Positions 23,600 to 34,537 of a stretch of 64,000 nucleotides of DNA are shown here, piece by piece (position 1 is the first letter of the stretch; every line of letters starts with the position of its first letter). Position numbers and translations under genes: made by a program. Origin of the DNA: Pyrus communis. Taxonomy: Eukaryota; Streptophyta; Magnoliopsida; Rosales; Rosaceae. The stretch is taken from assembly GCF_963583255.1 (NCBI RefSeq), contig NC_084805.1, positions 10,532,827-10,596,826 on the forward strand, in the 5' to 3' direction. Under the pieces are notes generated by a model that was given only the letters and a program-made list of their open reading frames with translations, was not told the origin of the DNA and made no database searches.

Positions 23600-26064
23600 G
23601 TTGTAGTTTTGAATAGGGATTGAATTTTGTATCTAAATTACTGTTAATTTTATGGTGGTAGGGATTGAATTTTGTATCTGAATTATTGTTAATTTTTTGG
23701 TGGGAATTGAAATTGCTTGAGTAATGATGTTCTGTTAACAACAGATGTAAAGCTATGAAGCTTTGGTGACAGGTTGTTGTTTGATTATGTACAATTGATT
23801 GTTGATGTGTGTGTATTTTTATATGCGCACGATATGGTAGTCCAGGGTGTTCAACTAACAAAGAGAGGAGAAGAAGTGTATAGGGGAAGGGTTAACAACT
23901 TCATGACAGCCTCTCATTTGTTGCTTTAAGGAGAGATAGAGGTAGAGATGAGGGGGATGGCGAGGGAGATGAGGAGGAGGAAGAAGAAGTTAGGAGAACA
24001 AAGAGGGCGCGGCGGTCCAGATGGCGCTGCAAAGGATTTTTGTATGCTTTTCACGTAATATGTGTTGCTTTCATTGGTAATATTGGCTTTATTAATGTGA
24101 GTGAATATTCATTTATTGCTGAATACGTGCAGGTGTGGGCATACAAAAAATTCCCTAACTTGTGAAGCCTTTACGTTACTGCAAGATGGTAGATCCAGCA
24201 GCTACACAGAGAACTTTGCAATGGAAGACAATGAAGAAGCAGCCGATCTAAGAGCAGTTGTAGTTGTATATATCCGAGAGCCAAGAGGTATAACTATATT
24301 GCAACATTTTTGAATTTGGGATGATTGAAAGTTCATGTGTGTGAATATTGCGTAAGAAATGTATATATGATGCGTACCTTTAAATGGTTGGTTGTAGGGG
24401 TTAGAGAAATTGTTCCGACTATAGCGGAGAGGAAGAAAACATATTGAACCTATGGGGACGATGCAAACGTTGTGATTCCTGAGAGCCTAACTCCCGACAT
24501 AAATGATGTCGATGAGGTGAAAATGCAATTGAAGGAGTTGAAGGTGTTAATCGTGTGGCTGGCCCACGACAAGGAGATCAAACAAGAATTTGGTGAAGAA
24601 AGTGGAAAAGTTGTTGAACATGGTGGAGGAATTAAGGATGGTAGAGATGGAAAAACTTGAGGAGGAAAATATCAAGGAAGAAGATGAAGGGAAAAATGAT
24701 GTGGGAGAAGAAGTTGAAGAGGATGGAGAAGATGAAGAAGAAGGAGAAAAAGAAAAAAATGAAAAGGCAAAAGGCAAAAGATAAGGAGGCAAAAGAAGAG
24801 GAATGAGGTAAAGAGGAGAAAAAAGAAGAAGACTAGGGTGGTCAAATTAGCGGTAATGATCAAACCATTGTGGAAGAAGAAGAACAACCAAAAGAAGAAG
24901 AAGAGGATGGTGGTGAAAAGGGGGTGATGGAAAAAGTGGTTTGGAGGTAAGGGAGGAAAAACTAGCGGGTGATGAGGGGTATCAAGATGAGGAATTAAAA
25001 TACGAAGGCAAAAGGGGGGAGGAGGCGAGGGATTGAGGGGGGATGAGGTAATGGGAGCTGTGGGGGAAGATGGTTGGAATAAGTTTACAGGGACTGTTGA
25101 TTGGGCCAGTCTCGTAGATGTATGCGTGAAGATGGATGGTTTGGTCAGAGAACCGACAACAGATGAGTGTGAAGATGTCAAGGGTTTGGATGATGACGAT
25201 GAGGTGGTGATATACATACCCGATGGCCAACATGTGGGAACCAAGAAGAAGGTGGTAACATCAAAGTTTATGCGAAAGAAAAGGGGGCAGAAAAAAGAAG
25301 ATAAAAGTGGTTCACCATACCCGTTGATATTTGACGTCTCAAAGTGCCAAAAAATCCATGCCGGTCAATTGAAGGAGGATGTTGTATAAAGAGAAACATT
25401 AATTAAAGCCATGGACGTAGAATTTGTGGTTGATGTGATGCAATATTTCTATAGCTTCAATAAGTTGAAGGAGAAAAAGAAGAAGTAAGTAACTCATTAA
25501 CATTACAATTTTATGTTTATGCTTCAAAATAATCAATGAAATGAATACAACAGTGAAGCTAACAATTTTTTATTTACATTGTTAGTTCGGTTGCCCAATT
25601 GGAGTTCATGACTATTGGAGACACCAATTTCTGGAGGTGGCTTCTGAACCACGAGGTTGGTTATCAACAAATGGAAGTTAGTAAACCTGATAGACTAATA
25701 TAAATGTGTTATCCTTAGGTTGGTATGATAGTTGAATTATATTTTGTATATTACATCACATTCACTTGCAGCTCTATCTCCTGAGGAAGCATGAGGACGA
25801 GGCACGGAGGATTCAGAAAGTGGTGATGACCAATGTAATAGATTGATTTCTGCTAATGTATCTCACTTATTTTCTCTTAATGTTGAAAAGTTTGGCAATT
25901 GTGTTGTTGAGTTTGTGTTTTGGTTTTGATGAACTGTTGTACATGTTTTTTTTAATATATTTTACACTTGTGGATAGTCTTACTGTCAACAAAGCTATGA
26001 TGAGAAGAATGTTGAAGTGAAAAGTAGAGGGTAGAAAGGGGTTTTGTCTGAATAGTATGAGCCA

Positions 26065-26535
26065 GTGCTGTACAAAATTGTGATAGGGAAGGGGGTAGAG
26101 TTCGATGCATCAAGGGTGGAGGATGTGGATAGGGTGTACATGCCTCTCAACCTTGATCAGCATTGGGTGGCGGTAGAGATGAATATTAAAGATGGGACAA
26201 TATCTGTGTATGACTCATTGAAGATGGCCAGCCATACGCGGCAAGCGAGTGCAAAATTGGCTCTCATTGCTCGCGTAAGTCAAAGGTCCTTACTGCAAGA
26301 CAATGGGTGAGCTGAAATTTTAGTTATTTGTTACTCATTTTAGTTTAATTCTTTAATTCTTTTTGAAACTTGATGACTTGTTGTATTGCACAGGGGGGAT
26401 TGCGATGTTTTCACCATAAAAGATATTGAGTTGTTGTCTGCTGGTCTTCGTTTGGATGTGATTACTCCGTTCAACATCCCTACATTCCAACTGAGGATGG
26501 CAATTGACATGTTGCATGGGTTTCACAACATGTAG
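26065..26535 (+). CDS. C48 (Ulp1) peptidase domain exons of copy 1
   Basis: Exon 26065-26306 joins exon 26394-26535 through an 87-base GT-AG intron; the join restores the frame as LLQDNG|GDCDVF. The four catalytic positions of SUMO-type cysteine proteases are present: His in DQHWVAVEM, Asp in ISVYDSL, Gln in LLQDNG, Cys in GDCDVF. The end reads LRMAIDMLHGFHNM then TAG (26533-26535). Usual Ulp1 domains cleave ubiquitin-like proteins from lysines; a transposon-borne copy could act on host SUMO, but this is inference. The consensus glycine after the Cys is Asp here. The N-terminal part of the domain is upstream in other exons. Confidence 0.7.
26307..26393 (+). other. Intron in Ulp1 domain, copy 1
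   Basis: It starts GTGAGC and ends TTGCACAG; splicing rebuilds the NGGDC motif. Copy 2 has an intron at the same place. Confidence 0.75.
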
Positions 26536-27582
26536 AGTAAGTTAAAATTAAGAATTTTTGTGTAATGTTAGTGTAGGGAAGCAATGTGATGAACAATGTT
26601 AGTGCAGAAACAATGGTTTTATTGCTCATATATTCAGTTGGAGATCCTTTTCCATTAGCTCACGAGTTTGTAATTTTTTTGGATGAATTTAATGTGTTGG
26701 ACAACTGTGTGAAGAGCTGATAGGAGCATATTCATGCGACTTAAATAGCTTGTTCTCGTGCATTTACGTTATGTTTCTTTAGTTATTTTAGTACTTTAAG
26801 CTATTTTCGTGTGTTTGTAGGTCCAAAGGGCTAAAGGAGCAAAAAGATGCATTTTGGAGACTTTTGGAGCACTTTTGGGCTAAGGACGGATAGCTTATGC
26901 TTGAAGCCAAAGTGTTGGACGAAATTGAAGACCTAATTAAAGATCAAAGTGTTGGAACCTTGTTCCCTTTAGTTTTAGGACATTTAAACCTTTCCTTTAT
27001 CCTTAGCCGTGCATAACATTCCAACATTCCACACTATCACATATCATACACCACATATCACTTATCACATATCATTCACCACTTATCATATCATACACTC
27101 AATCACTTATCACACACCACATATCACTTATCACATATCACTTACCACTTATCATTCACCACAAATCATTCACCACTTATCATATCATACATTCATTTAT
27201 CACTTATCATAATCATTCACTTATCACTTAACATATCATACACTTATCACTTATCACTCATAATCATCTACACATTTCAACCATTTAAACACATGTACTT
27301 CACCTACAACATCCACCTACTTCACCAACCTCACACACTTACTTCACCTACAAATAACATAGCCATATGTTCCCTCCACTACTCCTATAAATACCCTTGC
27401 ATTCATTCATTCATGGACATCTCATTTCATACACAACACACCACAAACACTTCCATTCCTTCTCTTTGCCGTGAGTTCCCTTGTAATCCAAACACCATTT
27501 TTCCATTTCCCTATTAATCCAAACACCACTCCCCAAACCATTCACACCATCAAACTATCCTTAGACCTTGTGCTACAACAAC

Positions 27583-27779
27583 GAGGAAGAGAAGAGTGCC
27601 TAAACGTTCATACAATTCAAGTTTGAGTTGTTGGAATGTTTAGGTGTTTCTTTGATTTCAATGTTTAAATTCAATTCTCTTTGTTTGTACGTATGAGGAA
27701 TGGAAGAGAAGAGTGCCTAAACGTTCATACAATTCAAGTTTGAGTTGTTGGAATGTTTAGGTATTTCTTTGATTTCAAA
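27583..27779. repeat. 117-base tandem duplication in LTR
   Basis: GAGTGCCTAAACGTTCATAC recurs 117 bases apart (27594 and 27711), followed each time by the same AAGTTTGAGTTGTTGGAATG block. The copy at 46671-46860 has the same duplication with a 118-base period. Confidence 0.9.
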
Positions 27780-27795
27780 GTTATAATAAACTAAA

Positions 27796-27813
27796 CCCCC
27801 TTTAGCTAGGGGG
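27796..27813. repeat. GC hairpin in LTR
   Basis: CCCCCTTTAGCTAGGGGG can pair its ends. It is conserved in position with 2126-2145 and 46884-46900. Confidence 0.7.
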
Positions 27814-27839
27814 TGATTCGAAATATATGTTTATGCTTG

Positions 27840-29060
27840 CATTTTGATTTGATTAATTCTAATTGTGTTTCATAAGTTGTGGTTCAATTTGTTTAACCAT
27901 TTGATTGATAACTTATTTATGAATGTTTATTAAGAATGCGCGCTTAATTTTCATGCATCAATATGACGCTAGAATATAAGTGAGCTTCACCTAATAGTTA
28001 CGAACTTATATTCACAAGTAGTGGAGGTTGCTTATAAACAATCGCGTTAAATAAATTCTTGGCATAAGTTTCATGCGTAGTCCATAGTAACGAATGCCTC
28101 GTCAACACTTAAAGTTTTCATGATGCTTAATGATCTTTGATTGTATCTTTATTGTGCTTTTCACGTAAAGGACTTTTGGAGAATGTTATGAATTGCGTTG
28201 CGCTAACCCATCCAATTCATTAACTTAAGGAAAACTTGACGGTTAATTTAAGCGGACCTAATTGACCCGGGGCGTTGAGAATTAATGATTTGTTGAAATG
28301 CAATTGGAAATCGTTTTATTATGCAAGTATAACATATGTGGAGATGAACCCCGTAGCTAACTTTCCATCCATTTGTTCTTTCTTTTCTTGTTTCTGTTTT
28401 CATGTTTAATTTAACTTGTTATTCAATTATGTTAAACATGTGAAACTAATTTCTTTTTAGTTAGAGGCGAATTTGAAGCCATGGACATATGTTGGTTATG
28501 ATTTGATTTACTCCAGTTATGAATTCATGAACTTTAGATGTGGGTTACTTTTCTGTTTTGATTAAGAACTTGTTTATGTATGTGGGTTGAGGGTCGACAC
28601 TTAATTTGCATGCCTAAGACTTGATGCTAGGATATAAGGGAATTTCACCTAATCGTTATGAACTTATATTCATGAGTAGTAAAAATCGCTAGTCACGATT
28701 GTGTTTAGTAAACCCTAGGCTGGATTAACATGCGTATTCCATAGTTATGAATGCCTAGTCAATGTTTATGATTTCCGTTGAACTTAATGATCTTTGTTGA
28801 ATGTCTCTATCATGCGTATTCCATGTGAGAGACTTTGATTAGGAATAATTTGGTTGTAATGCGTATCCCATTCAATCCAATGAATCTAGGGAAATCTGAA
28901 GGTTAATTTAAGCGGACCTAATTAACTTGGAGCATTGTCATTCATCGTTTGTTGAAGTCATAACTGGGAGTCAAATTATATGCTTATGTTCATGTGTGGA
29001 TAAGGAACCCTCTAACTAGTTTTTCTTCATTCTATTCCATCAATTTCGTTTGTACAATCT
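27840..29060. repeat. Internal duplication of a roughly 650-base module inside the LTR
   Basis: Blocks such as GCTAGAATATAAG/GCTAGGATATAAG, TTCACCTAATAGTTACGAAC/TTCACCTAATCGTTATGAAC and TTAATTTAAGCGGACCTAAT appear once in each half in the same order. The LTRs at 1254-3410 and 19829-21205 have only one module. Confidence 0.8.
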
Positions 29061-29301
29061 GTTTTGTTTCCAAGTTTCTATTTTAGTTTAATTTCGTCCA
29101 AAACCAATCCCCCATTTATTTTAAAGTGTTAGATTAGTTAGAAATACATTTATTTTGTGTTTTTACGTTTTTTTGAGTCAAATCCAAGTGATTAACAATC
29201 CCTCCTAATCCCCGTTCCAGAACGATCCCTACTTATACATATACTACAATTTGACGAAAAGAGGGTTTAATTTGTGTGCGTATAAATCTCGCATCAAGAG
29301 C

Positions 29302-29789
29302 TGTTACTTGGTTGGATCACCTAAGTGACACCCTTCACAACTTTATATGTTGGATGAGTGTTTGCAAGAATTTGTGAATTCAACTATTATGATGAATGAA
29401 CGTTTGTGACAGTTTATGATTCCAACCATTATTTCTTAATATCCTTCCATATTGGTACTTTTATAATGAATGAATTTATGTAAAAAGTTATGAAAGATTA
29501 GTGTGTAGGTAACATTTCCAGTTATTGCTGAGACCAAATAAAGATACGATGAGAGAAATAAATATAATAAGGCTACTGAGCTCCCCACATTGAAACGAAA
29601 TTTAACATAACCTGAATGAGGATTAATAACCTATGAATTGCAAAATACAGGCACTAGTTAAGACATAAAACAGAAAATAAAAACTCATAAAGATTAAATT
29701 AAACCATAAAGTATGACAACATAAATGCAAACATAAATTAAAAACATTAAATTAAACTAGCTGCACTTGTACAGTGTTTAACAATAACA
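29302..29789. other. 3' flank of Ulp1-type copy 1
   Basis: CACCTAAGTGACACCCTTCACAACTTTATAT continues the sequence before the solo LTR and resembles 51600-51640 in copy 2. Beyond about 29500 nothing is recognised. Confidence 0.5.
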
Positions 29790-31180
29790 TTAGTTGTTGT
29801 CATAGACCATCTTGCTACTCCTTGCACCTTCAGCCTTCACGTATCTTTTTATTTTTGTCAGACGAACCGCAATTGATGTAGTCATCGTCTCCCCATTGTC
29901 CCGTCTAAACCCACTCTTGACCTTATCCCCTGGACCATCTTCCTTACTACTTGCTGGTTGTGGAAAACAAAGGATGAGATCATCTTCTAAGTCTACCAAT
30001 GTCATACAGTCATCCTTTATACCTGGTGGCATCACATTTAGCTCATCCTCGAACATCTTATTTACGAGGAACCAACTTACTTCTAGGTTTTCCGTATCAC
30101 ATCCACATTTCTCATTTGCCCTTCTTATTGAAGCAGGTTTTCGTAATTGAGAAAAGTTAGCAGCTCATCGTCCCCATTCAGGACTAATACCCACTTAAGT
30201 GGCAGACGAACGTCGATTTCTATTTAAACCCCAATGGCCATTGCATTAAGGGAATTAATAAAACCATCATCCATCCTTACAAGGTGCCTAATTGGTTAAG
30301 TGATAGTCGTCATGATTTCTCGGTCCCTAAACTACATTGGTATCTGAGGGATTTTAACCTACCTCAAGTATATTATCTGGTCTGATTCCCTAAGTGGCTC
30401 CGTCCACCTTTCTAAATGGAAAATCTGCCATTTCACATACCAATGACAGTTGTCAAGGGCATAATCAACTTCGTCCTCATCAGTGAACTGCAGCGCAAAC
30501 CACTTGTTGCTAAAGTGGTCCGCAAATAAGGTTTTTTTAACACATTCCTTCCAACACAGAGCGAGTTCCTAGTAGATGAACTCCGCGCCCTCGGATTTCC
30601 TGAACATTTTGCCCATCAACTCCCTGGACTTTATAAGGGTCACATTCATGGTGGAGACCTTGTTGGTGTCAACCCTTGGTGGGACACCCCTCTCCAATAT
30701 AAACTTACAATTGTCTTTTTCCACGATAATTGGGGGTTGACCACAGTTAGGGACCGAGAATGGGTTTGCCAATTAAGGAAGACTAGGCAAGGAAATTGAT
30801 CTCCTACAGCGGGATGAAGTTCCAGGAACTTGTGAGTTGGCAGCCATCGGGAATTATGGTAAGCAAACTTAAACACCACCATCCTTAAATAGAGGATTAA
30901 GGTGACATGCGTAACATAACCAACATCCAAATGATGATAACCAATAGAGTTGTTATCTATGCATAGTGAAGTTATCTATGCATGCAAACATCGCACCCCC
31001 AAGGCACATAGGGGAAATGAAAGGCCTCCATATTTGATAGTGGTTACCCAAACATGGCACATAGAGGGCATAACCTCCTCACCAATACTATGCATGGCAA
31101 GCGGAGAAGTCCTTACATTTATTCCCACCCCTTCATATGCCAACATGGATGTTAAATCAAAATCGTAACTATTACGCATA
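29790..31180 (-). pseudogene. DUF4283-like protein relic
   Basis: The minus strand holds several pieces in order: 31179-30976 (ends LCALGVRCLHA), 30930-30646 and 30772-30569 (TLIKSRELMGKMFR … EGAEFIY), then after a stop ELALCWKECVKKTLFADHF, LQFTDEDEVDYALDNCHWYVKWQIFHLERW, and IEIDVRLPLKWVLVLNGDDE, ending with a frame 30056-29790. The order (V-x-R-x-LMG-K, F-x-F-x-x-E-x-D-x-x-x-AL, HLERW, E-ID-x-x-x-PL) resembles DUF4283, found in plant LINE ORF1 proteins and related zinc-knuckle proteins. Stops and shifts break it. The identification is by pattern memory only. Confidence 0.4.
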
Positions 31181-31369
31181 AAATGACGGTTTATGACACT
31201 AAACCCTAGAAATTAAACCTTGCTGAATAAACCACCTGGTTTGGGCATGTGGTAGGGTATAATTGGATGTTTAAGCCAACAACAAAGGCTGCAGTCAAAT
31301 CTTCCCTCCAGCACCAGATTTACCACGTGGGTGGCCGAGATTTATCCTCGTCATAAACATTTTCCCCGC

Positions 31370-32490
31370 AAAAAACTCCAGTTCTTGTCAGCTGATGGCG
31401 CCTAATGTATCCATATGGCGTGATCAGATAATGCCACGTGGGAATATGGTAGGAGTATTGCATTTTCATGTAAAAAAATGATAAAAAATTGTTAAAAATC
31501 TCAAAATTATGAAGACGCTTAGGATCACATCCTTTACATGATGGACACGGTCATATGGCGATGTGGAAATTTGGAACGATCGAAACGGTGGTGAATAATG
31601 TTTTCACTTAATTGGCCATAAAGTTGCAAAAAATGAAGTAATTTTTTCATAAATGGGAAAAATGGGGAAAACTAATAGCAACACTCGTATGGACAAGGGC
31701 TACAACTTTCATGAAGGACAGAAGTCCAAACCACGTATTGTTAACGCAAAATCTGTTGTGGGCAATGGTAACCGTCAGATTGTTGTTTACGTTTATTGCC
31801 TTCTTTTGCCATTGCCGTAAGGGTTTCTAGTCAATTTCTTTTTCAATGTATCATCTTTAGGGGGATGCAAAAGTTGAATAGGCTCAGATCATTCACATAA
31901 CATTCAATCTATGTTTTGGTATGCTCAAATATTGCTTAAATATCAGCTAAATGTTATGTGAACGACCGAAATCATTCATCCTTTGTAGCCCCCTAAAAGA
32001 TAGTACTTTGAAAAAGAAGTTGACCGAGAAACCCTTACAATAATGACCAAAGAAGGCACAAACATAAACGACAATCCGACAGTTACCATTGCTTGCAACC
32101 GATTCTGCATTATCGGTACATGGTTTGGACTTCTATTCTTCATGAAAGTTGTAGCCCATGTCCATACACATGCGGCTGTTATTTTTCCCCATTTTTCCCA
32201 TTTATGAAAAAATTATTTCAATTTTGACAAATTTATGGCTAATCTAGTTAAAACACTATTCACCACCATTTCAAATGTTTCAAATTTCCACATCGCCATA
32301 TGACCATGTCCATCATGTAGGGGATACAATCCCAGATGTCTCCATAATTGTTAAGGATTTTTAACAATTTTTTTTTTATCATTTTTTACATGAAAATGCA
32401 ATACTCCTACCATATTCTCACGCAACATTAATTGATCACACCACATGGATACTTCAGGTGCCATCAGCCGTTGGGAAATGGAGTTTTTAA
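31370..32490. repeat. Long inverted repeat (two arms of about 540 bp, short loop)
   Basis: The left arm (about 31370-31910) and the right arm (about 31955-32490) are reverse complements with scattered mismatches. Paired words include GGTAGGAGTATTGCATTTTC / GAAAATGCAATACTCCTACC, GACAATCCGACAGTTACCAT / ATGGTAACCGTCAGATTGTT and TTCACATAACATTCAATC / ATTTAGCTGATATT… with TTATGTGAA near the loop. Ends carry AAAACTCC / GGAGTTTTT. It has no coding capacity. It could be a foldback or Mutator-type MITE with extreme terminal repeats. A transcript across it would form a long hairpin RNA. Confidence 0.85.
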
Positions 32491-33024
32491 GGTTCCGTTT
32501 CCCTCCAAATCATTAGGTTTTTGCAGTAGTCAAGAAAAAAGGGGAATTTAATCCCAAGTTTTCATTTTAATCCCCCATAATTGCTATAAACAGAGTTCAT
32601 TAACTCTCGTATCCTATACCTCTTTAATTTCCACCTTTCCTTGCATCTTTACTTCCCAACTCTCTTTACATTGTGCTGAATTAGTAACCACTTCAACATG
32701 TGAACATTACCCAAATCACCTCCTACTACCCTATCAATACACCAACACCCAAAACTTCTTGCAAATTCCTCTTCAATAGACCAACAGCCATAACTCCTCC
32801 CCAGCTGACCATGAATACCCTACTTCATAAAACCAGTCTAGTTTTATTTCATAGTCTCACACCTACATTTGTTTATCCTACACCTAATTCCAAATTTGAG
32901 AAACCCTTCACTAGCAATACAGTCCCTGCCAATGAACCAAAGTGTGGCAACCGTGTGTTTTTAGGTATACATGGTCAAAACACATACCTGGTGTAGTGGT
33001 GGTAAGCGTTATTCCAACCGTATG
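32491..33024. other. Region without a convincing gene
   Basis: A small plus frame (32700-32996, 98 aa, no known family) follows a TATA-like CTATAAACAG at 32584. It may be chance or a small gene; nothing supports either firmly. Confidence 0.3.
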
Positions 33025-34160
33025 TGTTGACCCTAAAAATTACAAAACCTACGTGGCACGCAGGCCGAGTAACTAATAAGCTAACTACGTCATTTGGTTA
33101 AATGCAGGGTGTGCCAAGTTGTTAGTCGAGCTCGGCCAAGGAGTAAAATTTGTTGATGTTGCGTTGAGCACGTTGCTGACTTCTGTATCTTGCCACTGCG
33201 GCTGAGGAAGGAACAGATCCCGGCCTTTGGATTCTCGAGCCTGAAGGCAAGGCTGCTAGTTCTGCGAAGTTCACAAATTGTCGGCGCCCGATTCGGTCAT
33301 AGTGATTATATTCGTAAGAGTATAAGCACGTCGAATTGACACGAGACTATACGAACACAAGTACTCAAAGGTGATGTACGTCTTGATGGTGAATGTGGTT
33401 CGGCTGTTAGAATGCCGAACTTTGAAACTCACTTGTGAGTATCCAATCATAAAATCACTCAGCGTCCAATACGCCAAATGTCGTAATTTGTAACACCTTA
33501 CATCGCCAAAAAGGCTAATAAGATGACCTCTGCCAATAAGGATTCGAAAACCCTTCTTGACCGAGACTTAGATAGGTAACCAGTCGGCCTCGACGCAGTG
33601 CTGTTTTTCCAAACTGAAGGTGCTCCTCGGTCAGCTGATTCTACGGCAACAGTGTTGTTTATCCAAACTGAAAGTGTTCGCCGGTTACCTTCATAGTGTT
33701 GTTTATCCAAACTGAAGATGTGTCAGCGGGAAAAAGAAAATAAAAATCTCAAGATGTTTGAGAGGTTTTGTGCAGAGCAATTGTGTGTTGAATTGAAGGT
33801 CCCGAATTATTGCATGATATCTTGTATTTATAACACCAACTCCTTCTTGAGATCGAATTAAACTCATATCTGGATTGGGAGTTCTTGTTTCGTTCCAACT
33901 TTGCTTAGAACAACCCTACTTCCATTAGGACTTCGAACTCACCTTTTTTTGGGGCTTTATTCATTGTTGGTCGAGAATCCTAATTGCATTAAGACTTCCT
34001 CGACCCCTTTGCTTATCTGAACTACTCCTTCTTGTAATAGGACTCGACCATCCATACTGATTGGCCTGGAATCACTAGACAGCCTACAGTATTTTGGACA
34101 CGGCTTTAGGCCGAGCACAAACCTACACTCAGCCCAACAATATTATTTTGGGCCCAAACA
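33025..34160 (-). mobile_element. 3' LTR of Tat-lineage element
   Basis: On the minus strand it starts TGTTTGGGCCCAAAATAAT at 34160 and probably ends …TTTTTAGGGTCAACA at 33025. It directly follows a polypurine tract (34161-34175). The CTCGG/CCGAG word bias of this LTR matches the neighbouring gag-pol region. The far end is inferred from the TG…CA rule only. Confidence 0.6.
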
Positions 34161-34175
34161 TTGCCCCCTCGCTTC
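34161..34175 (-). other. Polypurine tract of Tat-lineage element
   Basis: On the minus strand AAGCGAGGGGGCAA directly precedes the LTR start. Confidence 0.65.
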
Positions 34176-34529
34176 TGAGGTCATCGACTGCCAACCATTG
34201 GTTAGATCTCGACCTTGAAGAAGCGAAAACATCTTTTGCCTTTAGACTTAACTATTCTCGATAACCATGACCATGCGCATTTATGGAATATGATTACACG
34301 ATCTTCGTTACTCCCGACGTCTTGCCACGTGTCGATTCCCCGATAAATCCAACAACTCTCAATCATGGCCCTCGAAAACGTGCGTCCTAAATCCCCGAAA
34401 ACCTCGATCTTACCCTTGACGATTCCCGAGATATCCGAAATGATTGGCCATTTCCCGGTTGATTTTCCCTAAAATTCAAAAATCTAGCGCTTCCGAATAC
34501 CAAACGTTTGATCTTTCTTTTGAAATGCC

Positions 34530-34537
34530 TATAAATA
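34530..34537 (+). promoter_or_regulatory. TATA box for the antisense ORF
   Basis: TATAAATA lies about 150 bases upstream of the ATG at 34681, on the strand opposite to gag-pol. Confidence 0.5.

Larger units (their letters stand above)
23600..26535 (+). pseudogene. Ulp1-type (C48) protease gene of a plant transposon family, copy 1, lacking DUF1985
   Basis: This region aligns by eye with 48700-51420. Near the 5' end both copies share GTGTATAGGGGAAGGGTTAAC-type sequence (23876-23897). The part encoding DUF1985 is missing here at about 23925-23945, where copy 2 has roughly 620 extra bases. Then come an exon VWAY-like block (24132), a strongly acidic E/D/K-rich linker (24590-24790), a further linker exon (25033-25389), and helical pieces at 25400-25490 and 25590-25840. 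The protease domain is in 26065-26306 and 26394-26535. Families with DUF1985 plus C48 protease are known from plant Mutator- or CACTA-like elements. In-frame stops in the middle exons make the whole model doubtful, although the protease exons remain readable. Confidence 0.7.
26713..29301 (+). mobile_element. Athila-family solo LTR (26718-29296, 2579 bp), TSD AGAGC
   Basis: It starts TGATAGGAGCATATTCATGC and ends AATCTCGCATCA, flanked by AGAGC at 26713-26717 and 29297-29301. The order inside is: conserved start, a region of ATCACTTATCAC-type cryptic repeats (27005-27275), TATA-like TATAAATACC (27387), a 117-base tandem pair (27583-27779), GC hairpin (27796-27813), and two diverged copies of a roughly 650-base module (27840-28440 and 28490-29060). 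Sequence on both sides matches copy 2 of the Ulp1 gene without the LTR, giving an empty site. Confidence 0.92.

Noticed and set aside
24672..25244. 190-residue minus-strand frame rich in F, L, S and P
   Set aside because: It is the antisense of the GAAGAAG-rich acidic linker of the Ulp1-type gene; composition alone explains the open frame.
27000..27280. CRISPR-like spaced repeats
   Set aside because: The repeats are short, imperfect and unspaced, and the sequence is a plant LTR.
27009..27517. His/Thr/Tyr-rich plus frames
   Set aside because: They arise from the ATCACTTATCAC-type cryptic repeats in the LTR.
33271..33710. Small minus frames in the Tat LTR
   Set aside because: They lie inside an LTR and show no family likeness.
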